Shown here piece by piece: positions 12,571 through 25,179 of a stretch of DNA of 64,000 nt. Under the pieces are notes generated by a model. That model had not been told where the DNA came from and did not search any database. It saw only the letters and a list, made by a program, of their open reading frames with translations. A program made the position numbers and the translations under genes. Where the stretch lies: contig CM062817.1 in the NCBI GenBank assembly GCA_031772625.1, positions 884,034,184 through 884,098,183 on the forward strand. The letters are read 5' to 3'. Every line of letters starts with the position of its first letter. Positions within the stretch are counted from its first letter, which is position 1. This DNA comes from Pinus tabuliformis. Its lineage: Eukaryota; Streptophyta; Pinopsida; Pinales; Pinaceae.

Positions 12571-12755
12571 ACTCTTTCTCTTATCTACTTGAGTAGAAAA
12601 GGGGAGTGGAGGTGTGTACAGGTTCGCAGGATGGTTGTTTGTCATGGGGAGTTACCCTTTTCCATTGATGACAAAGGGGGAGAGAAGGCAATAGGAAGAG
12701 GTTTCATGATTTCATGGGGAGTACTTGTGTTGCCTTCAATGCCAAATGGGGATTT

Positions 12756-15700
12756 TGTTGATCAGTAGTTGTAATTGATGTCAACCCAAGCAACACCAGG
12801 GGCTACCCTGATCTTGCAAGGGAATTTTGACTTGACAACTCATATTATTTTGCACCAAGTATCTTCTCAATGGATTCTACTCATTGAGATGTTTCCGTTG
12901 ATATATGGTACGCCTCCCATTTCTTCACGGTTTGAAAGTTATTTGCGTTTGAATTTAGTAACCCCAGCTAGTGGGCTAAAACCTAATGGGGTTATGGCAT
13001 GGCACTCATAATTGGTTGTGGTCATTCAATAGTCAATAATTAATAATATTTTTTTGCTCCTAAATTCCCTCCAACATTCACTTGTTGAGGACCCTCTCAA
13101 CTCAAGACATTCATATAAATAATTACCCTCTTATCCTCCTCTTGTAGGGATTTTGTGGCTTCAAACAAGTCATCATGGTATTTTTGCTATAATTTTTTAT
13201 TTATTTATTTTTTGCGAATATTAAGAAGCTAAAATTAAAACCCATTTGAGCTGAAATATTGATGAACCTTGTGACCAAATTTCAGATCTTGGTTCACTAT
13301 ATTTTCAGAGATATCATATGAGGAAGTAAGGGTTCTTGCATGCTCCCGAATTCCATGTCAAATAGGTGACGTTGGGAAAATATTCATAACTTTCTCTCTG
13401 AGTATGGATTGAAATTTCATAAATAGTTACAACAATAGGACGGACTGTAGATTGTTGAGTATAATTTTCAGGGCTGAAGGTCGCAATAGTGACACCTGGC
13501 ACTTTGTACAAGTTCACTCTAGTGAGCCAAGCTAAAATAAGGTCATCATGGGAGATTGGGCATAACTCTTTCTTGAAGAATCCAATCTTGATTAGAATTG
13601 TGGGGTTGCAAAGAGGACTTAGAGGCCTACGACAAGATGAAATTTCAGACCCTGGAGATCCGAAATTCCATAGAGACAACAGATTCAATATCGAGCTCCT
13701 AGAAGACAAGAAAAAACATGCATTCAAGGATCATTGCAGTAAGGACCACACATCAATAATCAAGGATATGTCTCCCACAACAAGGTATGTATGATTAAGT
13801 GTTTAAATTTAAATTTTGAGTATCATCTCTGACATATTTTTTTTGTAGGGAAACGTAAGTATATACAGGGTCTCGGTTATATCTCTATGTCTCTATATGT
13901 CACAATTAGTTTTGATGCCACATTTCAAATGTCCTATTCTTGATACTACACAATTGATGCTACACCAAGTTTGCTAAATCTATATGATGTTGTAAGTTCA
14001 TGTTACCTGTCTTGTCATAATTGATAAAATGGTCTCTGTTGTTGTACTTAGAACTTGGTTCATCACAAGTCTAGGGTTTGTCATCAGTTTCTATTGTATA
14101 TATCTTTAGGTCAGTTTTGGATATAGTCTTGCATAGAGTCCATGCCTAAATCAAGAGTGGGAGTCTTTGTCTATTGTTGGAACAAGTCAACAACAAAAGT
14201 TACAGGAACATTTAAGGTACGCATTGTAATTTTAATTTGTATTTATTCATTATTATGCACTTACATGTGTTTTTCATGCATAGGCAAGTTGAAGGGTATT
14301 TTGTTTTTCCTTTTGAGATGGGGTTTCGCTGGGAAAAATTTCATGTAGGTAGAAGAAGATTCAAGGAGAACATCAAGCGAGCATTCAAGAGAAGTATGAA
14401 ATCAAAGGAAGCATTGCAGCGAGACGTTTTAAAGACATGACACCCATCTGTATATTGTGAATAAGTGCCAAGGCCAAGAGTCATCATTGTAAAGTTGTAA
14501 AAGGGTAATTTGTAAAAGTGTCATCATTGGAAGAGTCATTATTGTAAAAGAATCAGCCTGCCTAGAGTAAAAAAGGCATTGTTGGGAGTTATATGAGTCT
14601 TTGTTGGGATGATGTTATGGTTAGGTTGCAGGTCACAATGTGATTGGTTGTTTGGTCAAAATCATTGTAAATCATACTGTATCATGGATCATTGTCCCTG
14701 GTACGAGAATCCACACTCTTGTCTCATTTCAATCATTATAGGGTGGTAGGGAGGTGCTAGGAAGGTGCATGAAGTCACCTACAGGTTGGAGCCTATGAAC
14801 ACTTCTGGGTGGTAGGTTGGTCTAGGGTGTTCAGGCATCTATTTAATTGATTACTGAAGAAACCTGGGCATTGGGGTTTCCTTCCAGTGGGAGCTGGAGA
14901 AGAATGCTTTTTTATAATTTGAATGTTACAAATGTAACAATTTTGGACACTTGACCAAAGATTTTACACTTGGAAGTTCTTCAAAGGAATTCTTGCAAAA
15001 TTAGAATGAAAAAGTATGTAAAAGGAAGACTGAAAGATGTGCTCTTGCTCTCAAGGCTCAAAGCAACATAAAATTTTTCTCCTGTTGCTAGAATGGAAGC
15101 TATCAGGATGTTTCTCGCTTATGCATGCTTGAGAAAAATCAAGGTCTACCAAATGGATGTTAAGTTAGCCTTTCTAAATGGTGAATTGGAAGAAGAAGTT
15201 TACATTGAACAACCCGAAGGTTTTTTGCTTACTGACAAAGAAAAATACGTTTGCAGATTAAAGAAGGCACTATATGGTCTCAATCAAGCTCCTATGGCTT
15301 GGTATGATCGTCTTAATAGGTATCTACATCAATAAAGATTCAAGAAAGGAAGCGCTGACAACAATCTCTACATGAAAGTGGATCAAGATAACCTAAAGAT
15401 TATCGAGGTATATGTGGATTGTATAATCTTTTGAAGCAATGATGACAGATTAAGTAAAGACTTTGCCACAAAAATGTAAAGTGAGTTTGAAATGACTATG
15501 CTTGGTGACCTAACATGTTTTTTGGGGCTTCAGATTTATCAACAAGATAAAGGAATATTCATATATCAAACCAAGTACATCAAGGAAATGCTCAAAAAAT
15601 TCCAGATGGAAGATTGCAAGCCAGTCCTTACCCCCATGATAACAGGTTCCAAGTTATGCTAAAGGATGCGGACCAAAGGTTGTATAGATCCATGATTGGT

Positions 15701-16523
15701 AGTCTCGTATATGTGATAGCCTCCCCGCCTGATGTGATGCAGACAATTGGACAAGTAGCAAGATTCCAAGTAGCACCAAAAGAATGTCATATTATTGTTT
15801 TCAAAATAATTCTTCGATATCTTAAGGGCACATCAGAATATGGTCTATGGTATCCCGAAGGAAATGATCTAGTTATCCAAGCTTATATAGATGTTGATTG
15901 GGCAGGAAGTGTTGATGATCGTAAGAGTACCAGTGGAGCAACATTCTATCTAGGTGGTTATCTTGTTTCATGGTTAAGTAAAAAGAAGTCTTCAATCTCG
16001 TTATCCACAGCAGAAGAAAAATATATCGCGGCAACAACTTGTTGTAGACAAGTTCTCTAGATGAATCAAACTTTTCAAGATCTTCAAGTTAGCCTATTCC
16101 CGTATTTTGCGATAACACCAACGCCATCAGTATCTCTAAGAATCCTGTGATGCATTCCAAAATGAAGCACATTCCGATTAAATATCATTTCGTTAGAGAG
16201 TAGTTCACTGAAAGGAATATCAAGCTTGAATATATTGGCACAAAGGAACAAATTGCTGACATCTTTACTAAACCATAACCTCGTGAAGCATTTGAATATC
16301 TTGGCCAAAATCTTGGAATTCTCCCAATTTTTCATTATAATCTTTCTCTTATCTACTCGAATAGAAAGGGGGAGTGGAGGTGTGTACAGGTCCACAGGAT
16401 GGCTATTTGTCAGGGGGAGTTACCCTTTTCCATTGATCACAAAATGAGAGAGAAGGTAGTAGGAAGAGGTTTCATGATCGTAGGTGGAGTACTTGTGTTG
16501 CCTTCAATGCCAAAGGGGGAGAT
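12756..16523 (+). mobile_element. Array D unit 2
   Basis: Starts TGTTGATCAGTAG after a purine tract AAATGGGGATTT. TATAAATA lies at 13114-13121, the gypsy-type leader at 13143-13716 and coding remnants at 14915-16345. It has the same overall structure as unit 1 and is 3,768 bases long. Confidence 0.7.
14915..16345 (+). pseudogene. gag zinc knuckle fused to RT-RNase H (copia), unit 2
   Basis: The knuckle near 14930 reads CYKCNNFGHLTKDF, with the last cysteine lost. After the same gag-to-RT junction as unit 1, RT opens at 15093 ([39 protein letters not shown]) and stops at 15335. The expected YVDD is changed to YVDC near 15410, which would remove a catalytic aspartate. RNase H (15614-16060) keeps QAYIDVDWAGSVDDRKST and STAEEKYIAA. 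The C-terminal part to about 16345 carries further stops. Confidence 0.75.
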
Positions 16524-19217
16524 TGTTGATTAGTGGTTGTCATTGATGTAAACCCAAGCAGCACCAGGGGTTACCCTGATCTTGCAAGGGAATTTATACT
16601 TGAAAAATCCTATGATTTTTCGTCAAATATCTTCTTAATGGATTCTATTCATTGAGATGTTTCCATTGATATATGGTATACCTCCCAGTTCTTCACGGTT
16701 TCGGAGTTATTTGCATTTGAAGTTAGTAACCCCACTTAGTGGGCTAAAACCCTATGGGGTTGTGGCATGGCACTCATAATTGGTTGTGGTCATTCAATAA
16801 TGAATAATTAATAATATTTTTTTGCTCCTAATATCCCTCCAACATTCACTTGTTGAGGACCCTGTCAACTCAATACATTCATAAAAATAATTACCCTCAT
16901 ATCCTCTTGTAGGGATTTTGTGGCTTCAAACAAGTCATCATGGAATTTTGGCTATAAATTGTTTTCTGTGGAGCCTTAGAAGTTGATATTAAAACCCATT
17001 TGAGCCGAAATATTTTTTAACCTTGTGACCAAATTTCCGACCCTGGTTCACTATAGTTTCAAAGATAGCATCTAAGGAAGTTAGGGTTCTTGTATGCTCC
17101 TGAATTCCATGTCAAATAGGTGATGTTGGGAAAATATTCATAACTATATCTCTGAGCATTGGATTCAAATTTCACAAATAGTCATAGAAATAGGACGGGC
17201 TTTAGTTTGTTGAGTAGAATTTTTAGGGCGAAGGTCGCAACAGTGACACGTGGCACTTCGTACAAGTTAGCTCTACTGAATTAAGCTAAAATCAAGTCAT
17301 CTTGGGAGATTGGGCATAACTCTTTTTTGAAGAATCCAATCTTGGTTAGACCTGTGGGTTGCAAAGAGGACTCAGAGGGCTAGGACAAGATGAAATTTTA
17401 GACCCCGGAGATCTGAAATTACATAGATACAACATATTCAATATCGAGCTCCTAAACGGCAAGAAAAAGCATGCATTCAAGGATCACTGTAGTAAGGACC
17501 ACACATCAACAGTCAAGAGTAAGTCTCCTACAGAAAGGTATGTATGATTAAGTTTTTACATTTAAATTTTGAGTATCATCTCTGACATATTTTTTTGCAG
17601 GGCAACGTAAGTATATACAGGGTCTCGGTTATATCTCTATGTCTCTATATGTCACAGTTAGTTTTGATACCACATTTCAAATGTCCTATTCTTGATACTA
17701 CACATTTGATGCCACACCAAGTCTGCTAAATATATATGATGTTGTAAGTTCATGTTACTTGTCTTGTCATATTTGAAAGAATGGTCTCTGTTGTTGTACT
17801 TAGAACTTGGTTCATCACAAGTCTAGGGTCTGTCATGAGTTTCTATTGTATATATCTTTATGTTAGTTTTGGATATAGTCTTGCATAGAGTCCAAGCCTA
17901 TGTCAAGAGTGGGAGTCTTTGTCTACTGCTAAAACAAATCAACAAAAAAAGTTACAAGAACATTTCAGGAACGCATTGTAATTTTAATTAGTATTTATTC
18001 ATTATTATGCACTTACATGTGTTTTGCAGGCATAGGCAAGTTGAAGGGTATTTTGCTTTTCCTTTTGAGATTGGGTTTCACTGGGAAAAATTTCATGTAG
18101 GTAGAAGAAGATTCAAGGAGAACATCAAGCGAGCATTCAAGAGGAGAAGTATGAAATCAAAGGAAGCATTGCAGCGGGACGTCCTTTAAAGACATGAGAC
18201 CCATCCGTATATTGTGAAGAAGTGTCAAGGCCAAGAGTCATCATTGTAAAGTTGTAAAAGAGTCATTTGTAAAAGTGTCATCATTGGAAGAGTCATTATT
18301 GTAAAAGAATCAATCTGCCTAGGGTCGAAAAGGCATTGTTGGGAGTTATATGAGTCTCTATTGGGATGATGTCGTGGTTGTGTTGCAGGTCATAGTGTGA
18401 TTGGGTGTTTGGTAAAAATCATTGTAAATCATATTGTGTCGTGGATCATTGACCCTGGTATGGGAATCTACACTCTTGTGTCATTTTAGTCATTATAAGG
18501 TGGTAGGGAGGTGCTAGGCAGGTGCATGAAGTCACCTATAGGTTGGAGCCTGTGAACAATTCAGGGTGGTAGGTTGGTATATGGTGTTGGGGCATACATT
18601 CAGTTGATTACTAAAGAAACCAGGGCATTGGGGCATCCTTCTAGTGGGAGTTGGAGAAGAATGATTTTCTAGAATTCGAATATTACAAATGTAACAATTT
18701 TGGACACTTGACCAAAGATTGTAGGCTTGGAAGTTATTCAAAGGAATTCTCGAAAAATCAGAATGAACAAGTATGGAAAAGGAAGAATGAAAGATGTGCT
18801 CTTGCGCTCAAGGCTCAAAGAAACATAAACATTTTCTCCTGTAGTCAGAATGGAAGCTATCAGGATGTTTCTCGCTTATGCATGCTCGAGAAAAATCAAA
18901 GTCTACCAAATGGATGTTAAGTCAGCCTTTCTAAATGGTGAATTAGAAGAAGAAGTTTACATTGATTAACTCGAAGGTTTTCTACTTACTGACAAAGAAA
19001 ACTACGTTTGCAGATTAAATAAGGCACTATATGGTCTTAAGAAAGCTCCTAGGGCTTGGTATGATCTTATTAATAGGTATCTACATCAACAAATATTCAA
19101 GAAAGGAAGCGCTAACAACAATCTCTATGTGAAAGTGGATCAAGATAACCTAACAATATCGAGGTATATGTGGATGATATAATCTTTGGAAGCAATGATG
19201 ACAGATTAAGTAAAGAC
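16524..19217 (+). mobile_element. Array D unit 3, left part
   Basis: Starts TGTTGATTAGTGG after CAAAGGGGGAGAT. The TATA position is mutated here (ATAAAAATA near 16891). The gypsy-type leader is at 16909-17470. The unit is cut at 19217 by element E and resumes at 53855-53860. Confidence 0.7.
18651..19217 (+). pseudogene. gag zinc knuckle and RT N-terminal part, unit 3
   Basis: The knuckle near 18680 reads YYKCNNFGHLTKDC, with the first cysteine lost. The same fused junction leads into RT from 18849 ([38 protein letters not shown], stop, then LEGFLLTDKENY). A frameshift precedes the YVDD region. The frame is cut at 19217 by element E; homologous sequence resumes at 53860. Confidence 0.75.
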
Positions 19218-19816
19218 CGTTACAGGAAAATTTGGGCACATCAACCCAAGCTTCCAAAGCCATATAATTAGGGCACATCAATCCCTAATTCAGTTGTTTT
19301 CATTCCCTAATGAAGTTAACCAACATCATGATTGCTTCCCAAGAGTTTCATGACACCTCTCATCCAAAAATATGCCCCTAGAGAGATCAGCGTAGGTGGC
19401 CCTTTATCAGGCTACAATGCATTGTAGGTAACTACATTGTCTGGGTGCTATGCATCGCACTTAGCCTTTGTTTCACCTACGATGAGTGAGATCCAACGAG
19501 TTTTAAAAAATAAATCCATTGGATTCCTCATCCAATGGATGCTTCTAGAAACTTCTAGATGGATTTGGCTCGCTTTTGGATGAGGAGGGAGATTAATGAA
19601 CCTTTATCCATTATCCCCTCCTCCATGGAACCAACTCCCAAAAAATGGCAAAGCATTTATGAGGGCCATTAATGGCCTAACCTCCTCCATTCAGCTATAA
19701 ATGGAGCAAGCCTTCAAAGGCTAGGGGAGGTTAGAACTTTGTAAGTTAAGGAAATGCTGCTTGAGTGAGACTTGAGAGAAAGTAATGTTATCATGTCAAA
19801 TTGAGGTTCACGAGGA
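19218..19816 (+). repeat. 5' LTR of element E, truncated
   Basis: Aligns with 52838-53436. It contains TATAAAT at 19696-19702. The last 418 bases present in the 3' LTR are missing. The match ends at a short shared motif near GAGGA, where the minisatellite begins, which suggests a deletion through microhomology that also removed the primer site. Confidence 0.75.
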
Positions 19817-20735
19817 TAGTTCCTTGTCTTGTGTCAACATCGTTAAAAAAATGAAACAAGGAGTTCGAGGATAGTTTGTTGTCTTGTGTCAACCTCATTA
19901 AAAAATGAAACAAGGGGTACGAGGATGATTCCTGGTCTTGTGTCAACCTCATTAAAAAATGAAACAAGGGTCTCTGAGGATAGTTCGTTGTCTCGTGTCA
20001 ACCTCATTAAAAAATGAAACAAGGGGTTTGAGGATAGTTCGTTGTCTTGTGTCAACCTCGTTGAAAAAAGAAATAAGGGGTATGAGGATATTTCTTTTGC
20101 TGCGTCAACCTCGTTAAAAAATGAAACAGGTCCAAGGATAGTTCATTGTCTTGTGTCAACCTCATTAAAAAATGAAACAAGGGTCTTTGAGGATAGTTCG
20201 TTGTCTTGTGTCAACCTCGTGAAAAAATGAACCAGGCCTGAGGATAGTTCGTTGTCTTGTGTCAACCTCATTAAAAAATGAAACAAGGGTCTTCGAGGAT
20301 AGTTCGTTGTCTTGTGTCAACCTCATTAAAAAATGAAACAAGGGCCTCTGAGGATAGCTCGTTGTCTTGTGTCAACCTCGTTAAAAAATGAAACAAGGAG
20401 TCTGAGGAAAGTTAGTTGTCTTGTGTAAACCTCGTTAAAAAATGAAATCAGGAGCTCGAGGATAGTTCCTGGTCTTGTGTCAACCTTGTTAAAAAATGAA
20501 ATAAGGATAAGAGGACAGTTCTTTTACTGTGTCAACCTCGTTAAAAAATGAAACAGGTCCACGAGAATAGTTCTTTTACTATGTCAACCTCGTTAAAAAA
20601 TGAAACCAAGGAGTACGAGGAAAGTTCCTGGTCTTGTGTCAACCTCATTAAAAAATGAAACAAGGAATCTGAGCAGAGTTCCTTGTCTTGTTTCAAGCTC
20701 ATTAAAAAATGAAACAAGGTCCCCTAGGGCAAAGT
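19805..20735 (+). repeat. 54-bp minisatellite, about 17 units
   Basis: A tandem array with units of about 50-57 bases. The core is CTTGTGTCAACCTCGTTAAA followed by AAATGAAACAAGG and GAGGATAGTTC. I counted 17 units by eye. CCTTGT and ACAAGG in a unit could pair as a hairpin. A weaker, related set of three (CAAGCTTGTGTAAAAATGAA-like) lies at about 21040-21195. Frames through it repeat LVSTSLKNE-like peptides and are not genes. Confidence 0.9.
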
Positions 20736-22301
20736 TCCAAGTCGAGTCTTTGATTAGATCTCGTAAAATCCCAGTTGATTCTTTCACTTCATCTCATAAG
20801 TGAACCTTCATTCCATCCACCTAACAGCCATGAGCAGTCTACTTAGGTGAATGTAATGAAGCTTGGGGGGCATGCACCTAATGGTAAAGTTAAGTTTCCA
20901 TGTAGGTTATGTGAAGGGAATCACCCCATTCACCTTTGTCTATCTGGACGAAGCCAAAAAGGTGTTGGATAACCGTCCTGCTTCACCACAATGACTTCCA
21001 TCTGGTTACAGAAGACTCTCTCTTTCATCATGCTGGGGGCATGCAAACCATTTCCAAGCATATTTTTTCATTTCGAGCTTGTGTAAAAATGAAACTGAAT
21101 TCAAGCATAGTTTTTTCGTTTCAAGCTTGTGTAAACATGAAACAGAATCCAAGCATAATTCCCTATGGTTCAAGCTTGTCTAAAAATGAACCCATTTCCA
21201 GTTTAACCCTTATGATTGCCATTCTATCAGCCTCTTTCGTTAGATGAGACTTGGTTGTTTTCATCCCATCACCACCATCTCTTTGACCGATCATATGATT
21301 TCACTTGGTTGTTTTACCTTTTTTGTGGAACAGTTACAATGAGTGGTCTTATTAGCCAGCCTCTTCACATAAATCAACATGTTTTGAGAAGTTCCGACAT
21401 CATCGGAACCAGTTGCTACCCTAAACACCACTCGTTCCTCAAAATTGAGTCCTCTATAATCTCTTTTCAGACTCTCTAAACATGAAAATATTGCTGAGCA
21501 CTTGTCTTTTCTAGCTCGTTAACGGATTAGAATCGATATCTACTCAGTATAGTTTTATCTCTTCTTCGGGTTGAGATAGATTAACTACGAAAAAGGTACT
21601 CATTGGTCAAACATGATCAATAGGTTCTCCCTTATATTGTTTTATGCTTTTTCGGTCTTGAGAGACAAATGCATGAAAAAGAACTTTTGGAGTTTCCTTT
21701 TAGTCCCTTTTCAGACTCTCTAAATGTGAAAAGGACTGAGTTATCTTTGTCGTTAAACTCGTTAAAAACATTGAATAGTGACAAACTTGTCCATCTAGAC
21801 AAGACCGAGTTTCACCTTCGCTAGACTCGTTAAAACATCAAATAGTGATGGATTCACCCGAAAGCATACGTTATCCTCCTCAAGCTTGATTAAAAATAAA
21901 TAGGTACTGTTAAGAAATGACTGGGGAAAAATGGGAAAAAGTTGGGAACACTTTATGGTAGTAGGTCGCTCTTGAACATGACACTTTCACCTCATCGCCA
22001 TGACTATGTGGGTTGGGTCATTCAGTTTGATGGTTATCACACCATTGGTCTATCATACCATCCATCACTTTGTTTTGGGTCAATGCTACCAATTCACTTC
22101 AATGTCGCCGATATATTCAAGAGAAGTCATTCAATTCAAAACTTCATCCTTTACAATACCATAAACCTTCATTTTCATGCTCGCCATTCCTAAACCTTGT
22201 GTCGTCAGTCGATGTTTCATCTCCAAAATCATTTACCTTGTTTCGTGTCATTGATGTGGGATACATCAAGGCCCTCCTGCAACGGGTTGCTTCTTGTCGA
22301 C
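20736..22301 (+). other. Non-coding interior of element E, left
   Basis: No recognisable protein. Positions 21040-21195 hold decayed copies of the minisatellite core, and 21750-21900 has further ACTCGTTAAAA echoes. It ends at TCGAC (22297-22301), the target duplication of element F. Confidence 0.5.
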
Positions 22302-24060
22302 TGTTGAGTCCCAAACTTGCATCTTCCCTATACACCTTTTTCGCCTTTTTTCCAGTTACCTGAACCACCAAGCTATCAAATCATTGCATATTAGTTTAAA
22401 AATAGCATATAAAATGGTTTCCTAACTATGTCTTGTGACTACTGTTTGATTTAGATTTTTGCTCAGTCAGCTGCGGAATCTTGTCACTTTCCGCAGCCAG
22501 CTCAACTTTCCGCAGCCTTTTTGTTGAAGTCTATGTTACAAGTGTCTACTGGAGAATTCGGCCACATGGACAAGCTGCAAATGATGTGGACATGGAACAT
22601 GTACCCTTGGTTCAACCGAATCCCTCACAAAAGGCCATGGTTAAGGACAGTCAAAGCGGTGGTCAACCTAAGAGTTTTACGGTGGCAGAACTCTGTTTTT
22701 CACCACGTGAAGACTTGTGTGGCAAATTCCTCAATCTTAGGAGGCATGCTAACACCTGTGGACTGCTCCATGAACCAAATCTAACAGCCACCCTCCTTGG
22801 ATTTAATTGTCATAGCTACCATCATGCTAGATTTCCGGACGTGGTTATTCACGTGTCTGTTTATCAGCGTAGATTTTAGGAAGTAGTTGTATCATCCTCA
22901 GTTATAAATAACGCGTTCTCTTACGTATAATAGCTAGATTTTTGTATGTAATTTAGACTGTTTTACGAGCCCACTGTGCCCTGACTTAATCCTTATGTTA
23001 TGACTGCATTTTAATACATGAGAAGACAATGTTTTTAAGTTCAATTTGTGATTGATTGCTGATTGGCCGAGGTTGTAGAGGGCCCATGTACACCAAGGTT
23101 CTATAATTACTGTATAGTTTCATGCTTTCTTCCTTTACGTTCCTTATGCCATAATCGTTTGATTGTATATATTACACTGCTTATGGTATTCATGTTGATT
23201 TTTGTCCATAGTTTCTTTTATGCTTTCTAATGGTTGTTAACTGATCAGTGTTTTTCTTTCAGGTTCTAATAGACAGCCGGGGCAGTTGCACATAGCTTTT
23301 TAATGACTAATGACATGAAATTATTTTTTCCTTCTGCTGATTTATTTTCTTAGTTCTAATTCCAGCACTGTTTATTTCTTTCAGTTTTCTTTTGTTCATT
23401 TACTTTTCTGCAAGATAGATATTAGACTACTCATGTCATTTTCAGTTACCTCCTATAGCCAGAGCGAGTCGAATGGTGATGGATTGAAGTATGAATGCAT
23501 AGTTTGATATTAGTTTATTTTTCTGCAAGTTAGTGATTCGATTACTCATGTCATTTTCAGTTACCTCCTATAGCCAGAGCGAGTCGAATGGTGAGGGGTA
23601 AGAATATGAGTTGATGTAATATGATTTAGTTTACTTTGCTTACAGTTTTTGAATTGCTTTGAGTTCAGTTTTCTTTTTATACAACAGCAAGGATACTGGG
23701 TTTCATAGTCACTAGCTCATTGTTTGGTTTAATTAGAATTTAGGTACATTTTTATTTTTTTCTTAGTAATTGATTTCATCATTGCAAGTTTGAAAACCTT
23801 TTTGAAAACTTTGAAGTTTGGAAATTATTTTAGAGGTCACCATTGCCTTGAACACTTATATCCATACTTGACTTTTAGAATTGCCATCTCACATTAGGGA
23901 ATCAACAAAAGATAAACCCAATAACAAACCAAAAATCCAAAAATGACAAAGAATAAAAAATCGGTTATCTTGCATATATAGTGCACTTCACTTCAGCAGT
24001 TTACGACTCTTGGATTGACAATTTATATAGCAATTTAGGACACACTAAAGTGACCAAACA
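22302..24060 (+). repeat. 5' LTR of element F
   Basis: 1,759 bases with ends TGTT...AACA. A TATA box, TATAAATA, lies at 22903-22910. It carries two copies of a roughly 113-base tandem repeat containing TACCTCCTATAGCCAGAGCG (near 23453 and 23561); the 3' LTR has three. The motif TTTCCGCAGCC occurs near 22490 and 22508. Confidence 0.85.
22903..22910 (+). promoter_or_regulatory. TATA box in 5' LTR of F
   Basis: TATAAATA lies about 600 bases into the LTR. It is conserved at 36250-36257 in the 3' LTR and is followed by ACGCGTTCTC in both. Confidence 0.55.
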
Positions 24061-24063
24061 TTT

Positions 24064-24081
24064 TGGCGCCGTTGCCGGGGA
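24064..24081 (+). other. Primer-binding site (tRNA-Asp), element F
   Basis: TGGCGCCGTTGCCGGGGA is complementary to the 3' end of plant tRNA-Asp over 18 bases and starts three bases after the LTR end. tRNA-Asp priming is known for Athila-type elements. Confidence 0.8.
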
Positions 24082-24315
24082 AGTGGAACTAGGTAGCCAA
24101 TTTCTTAAAAAAAAACAAGAAAATTTCAAGGAAGGTAAAAATTGATAACTTCTCAAAGTATGCTCTCCTCTTGCACCTAGTGTGACCTGGAGGATCAGAA
24201 AAGAGAGTTATTGGTTCAATAATTTCTTGAGTATGCTCTCTTCTTGTGCCTAGAGTGATCTGGAAGATCAGAAAGAGAATTATTAGCCCGAATTGAAGAA
24301 AAATAAAAAAATGAC

Positions 24316-24818
24316 ATGCATAGAGCAAGAGATTCTAGGGGAAGGTTTATAACTAGGGCCAAGAGTTCAATTTTTACAACTCCATCTACTTCAAGGTATA
24401 GACAAGATACACCTCCATCATCTCCAACTCATACTCCTAGCCTTAGGATTCCTGGAATTCAAGAGGCAGTAGCTGAATTAGGAGACTCTTCCATAATATC
24501 CATCGAATCTGAGTTAGGAAAAGACCCTTTCTTTACTTCTACAGGAAAACACATTGTAATTGAGGAAGTAGAATCACCTGAAGAAGAAGAGGGAGAAATT
24601 CCTCCTCGTTTGCCATTAGTAGAAGAAAAGAGGACTCTGAAATCTCTTAGGAAACTATCATGACAGAGGAAGTAATAAACGGATTTGGAGGTAGAGGTAG
24701 AGGTAGAGGAGGAGGAAACAATGGAGGAGGTAGAGGTAACAATGAGGGAAATAGGGATGGAGATAACTCATTTGGATTTCCTATAGTTGATGAGGAATCT
24801 CCAACAACAATGAAAAAC
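24316..24818 (+). pseudogene. gag N-terminal part of element F
   Basis: A 115-codon frame starts MHRARDSRGRFITRAKSS and ends in an acidic region. A frameshift at an ATGA overlap (24660-24663) leads into a frame with an RGG-like stretch (GGRGRGRGGGNNGGGRGNN) and ends SPTTMKN at the insertion point of element G. The same gag resumes at 27579. The RGG-type run suggests RNA binding, an inference from composition. The leader between primer site and this start is about 235 bases. Confidence 0.7.
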
Positions 24819-25151
24819 TGTTATGAATCCAGCTCAAGAAAAGATAGAAAAGATAGATCAACGCTTTAGAATTCAGCATCTTCGAGGGGGCAACCTCCTT
24901 TACATTACATAAATGAACAATTCTTGTATGATACAAATGAAAAGACCTCCTTTCTATATATAGGAGTCTAAGGGGTCATAACATAATCAAAGCCGACATA
25001 ACAATAATAATGTGAGGGCACAATAATAACAATAGTGGGCTTCTATGGGGCACATTAGTAACAATATGGGCACTACATGGGTACATCAATATAATAAGTG
25101 GGTTGTACTAACAGCAATAAGGGGTTACACTAGTAGTATAGGGGCCTAACA
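24819..25151 (-). repeat. 3' LTR of element G
   Basis: 333 bases, paired with 27241-27573. It contains the palindromic CTATATATAG (TATA at 24955-24962), which is followed downstream in the element's direction by about 135 bases of LTR. Confidence 0.9.
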
Positions 25152-25179
25152 TGCCCCTCTCCTTCAAAAAGCATTGTCC

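Larger units (their letters stand above)
9093..12755 (+). mobile_element. Array D unit 1
   Basis: Starts with the copia-type terminus TGTTGATCAG just after TCTTA, and has a TATA box (TATAAATA) at 9451-9458. The next 560 bases (9481-10043) match the leader of gypsy element G. Coding remnants follow at 11133-12570. The boundary between LTR and leader cannot be fixed because neighbouring units share LTRs. Confidence 0.7.

Noticed and set aside
19805..20735. Regular direct repeats that could suggest a CRISPR-like array
   Set aside because: Units are contiguous and diverged along their whole length, with no unique spacers, and lie inside a plant retroelement. It is a minisatellite.
20936..22371. 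Frames of 75-103 codons in the interior of E
   Set aside because: They look like chance frames in decayed repeat DNA and show no known motif.
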